A stretch of 5,249 nt of DNA, from the NCBI GenBank assembly GCA_007121695.1, contig SKKC01000124.1, positions 1 through 5,249 on the forward strand, written 5' to 3'. This stretch comes from Spirochaetales bacterium. Lineage in GTDB: Bacteria > Spirochaetota > Spirochaetia > DSM-27196 > SKKC01. Positions 4,413 through 5,249 of the stretch are shown here, one piece after another. Position numbers and translations under genes: made by a program. Below the pieces are notes generated by a model. The model searched no databases. It saw only the letters and a program-made list of their open reading frames with translations, and was not told the origin of the DNA. Numbering within the stretch: position 1 is the stretch's first letter; each line of letters starts with the position of its first letter.

Positions 4413-5249
4413 TTACATATTCATGGCCACGACGATTCGATCGCGCAGCTCCTTTCCGCGACTCGAATCCGGATGCAGGGAAAGCGCAGCATCGCAATCG
4501 GCAAGCGCCTGTTCACGGTCACCCATCGCAAAGTGCAGCTGACTCCGGCTCAACAGAGGGTCAAACTGAAACGGATCCCGCTGCAGGCATTCGTTAAAGT
4601 CCTCGAGAGCACGAGCCCTGTCCCCCTGCACTCGATAGACGATCCCGCGATAATAATAGGCCTTGGGATTGTTCTGGTCCTGCTCAACGGCCCTTGTAAA
4701 GTCCGCAAGCGCGTCCGGGTAGCTTCCCGACGCAAAGAGCGCCATGCCACGATGAATGTGAATGACTGCTCGAACCGCCGATCGGTTGTCGGTTTCGAGA
4801 ATTCTGGTGTATAAGCGCACAGCCTCCTGAAAGCTCTTCCTGTTATGCGCATTCAGGGCTCGCAACAGAAGATTGTCGACCGAGTCCCCACCCGGAATCA
4901 TGGACGTTGCGATCTCTTCGGGCACATCGGCCGGCACGGATTCCTGAGGCATCTCCCCGGTCGCTGGCTCCGCGGTTTCCCGAGCAGCGAATGAGCCCGG
5001 GTCGCCCGCAGTCGCGTCCTGAACGGTCGCCCAGAATGACCGCCGTCGGCGCTTCAGCTGTACGTGCAGCTGGCGCTGATAGTCCCGTATTTCCTGAAAC
5101 ACAATATCCGACAGGGACAGGTTCGCGTTGAGCGCGGCAAGTTTTCGCCGCAGCGGCTCGTCGAAAGGCGTGAACTCGGCCTTGTAGACCAGCTCGTGTT
5201 CGACTTCCGCCCATGCATCCTGCAGAATGGTCCGCAGCTGAATTTCGCA
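4413..5249 (-). CDS. RelA/SpoT synthetase-domain protein with C-terminal TPR repeats, N-terminus beyond window
   Basis: The open frame runs off the right edge; 278 residues are visible. The first 23 read as the end of a RelA/SpoT (p)ppGpp synthetase domain: EIQLRT followed by AWAEVEHELVYK matches the conserved EhQhRT...AW...EH...YK signature. PFDEPLRRKLAALN and a basic helical stretch (about 50-72) resemble the tail helices of small alarmone synthetases. Residues about 75-125 are an acidic, proline-rich linker. The remainder holds about four TPR units (roughly 127-155, 161-194, 195-228, 229-262), with typical YRG..Y...G....AL.DF......P spacing, for protein-protein contact. The visible part cannot show whether the upstream synthetase residues or a hydrolase domain are present, so activity is not proven. 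A shorter GTG start at 5102 would miss the RelA part and is unlikely, because the upstream 49 codons clearly encode family sequence. It is the most upstream visible gene of the operon that continues with threonine aldolase 13 bp downstream. Confidence 0.85.
   Translation of the reverse strand, partial: CEIQLRTILQDAWAEVEHELVYKAEFTPFDEPLRRKLAALNANLSLSDIVFQEIRDYQRQLHVQLKRRRRSFWATVQDATAGDPGSFAARETAEPATGEMPQESVPADVPEEIATSMIPGGDSVDNLLLRALNAHNRKSFQEAVRLYTRILETDNRSAVRAVIHIHRGMALFASGSYPDALADFTRAVEQDQNNPKAYYYRGIVYRVQGDRARALEDFNECLQRDPFQFDPLLSRSQLHFAMGDREQALADCDAALSLHPDSSRGKELRDRIVVAMNM

Noticed and set aside
4365..4814. Plus-strand open frame over the TPR gene
   Set aside because: It is antisense to clear TPR repeats, with no ribosome site or recognisable domain.
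1..5249. Mobile element, CRISPR array, tRNA/rRNA, toxin-antitoxin or phage defence system
   Set aside because: I saw no transposase or integrase motifs, repeat-spacer pattern, cloverleaf candidate, or toxin-antitoxin pair. A free alarmone-synthetase toxin was considered for the RelA/TPR gene, but no antitoxin-like partner overlaps it within the window.

Overview
The window (5,249 bp, GC-rich by eye, tightly packed genes) looks like ordinary bacterial chromosome. It carries no rRNA, tRNA, CRISPR array, insertion sequence or phage gene that I can recognise. The glutaredoxin-like gene followed by a ferredoxin-thioredoxin-reductase catalytic-chain gene, the free-standing HPt gene and the RelA/SpoT-TPR fusion suggest an anaerobic or microaerophilic, signalling-rich bacterium. 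My best guess is a spirochaete (Spirochaetota), but this rests on remembered gene neighbourhoods and not on a marker gene, so it is only moderately likely.

Left end, 1-903. A PAS-domain sensor histidine kinase is read leftward from about 776 and leaves the window just after its HisKA box, so the ATPase domain is not visible. A 127-bp divergent intergenic region (777-903) separates it from the next gene. It contains good sigma70-like promoters in both directions whose -35 hexamers overlap, plus a pair of 8-bp direct repeats next to the kinase promoter.

Middle, 904-2450, plus strand. Three co-directional genes: a putative HExxH zinc metallopeptidase with a C-terminal coiled coil, a CxxC glutaredoxin-like protein, and a small iron-sulfur protein of the ferredoxin:thioredoxin reductase catalytic-chain family. 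The last two are 10 bp apart and plausibly form a redox pair in which the Fe-S reductase supplies electrons to the dithiol protein.

Right end, 2466-5249, minus strand. Four genes in a tight operon, in transcription order: a RelA/SpoT synthetase-domain protein with C-terminal TPR repeats (its N-terminus is outside the window), a low-specificity threonine aldolase, a DJ-1/PfpI-family protein, and a stand-alone HPt phosphotransfer protein. Gaps are 13 bp, 15 bp and a 4-bp ATGA overlap. This operon converges on the redox genes with only 15 bp between stop codons. Both flanks of the window thus carry parts of phosphorelay signalling (PAS kinase on the left, HPt on the right), but nothing in the sequence proves they work together.

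No defence system or other clearly undescribed system is evident. The most interesting items are the RelA/SpoT-TPR fusion heading a mixed metabolic/signalling operon, the Grx-FTR pair with its altered active-site motif, and the uncharacterised metallopeptidase.
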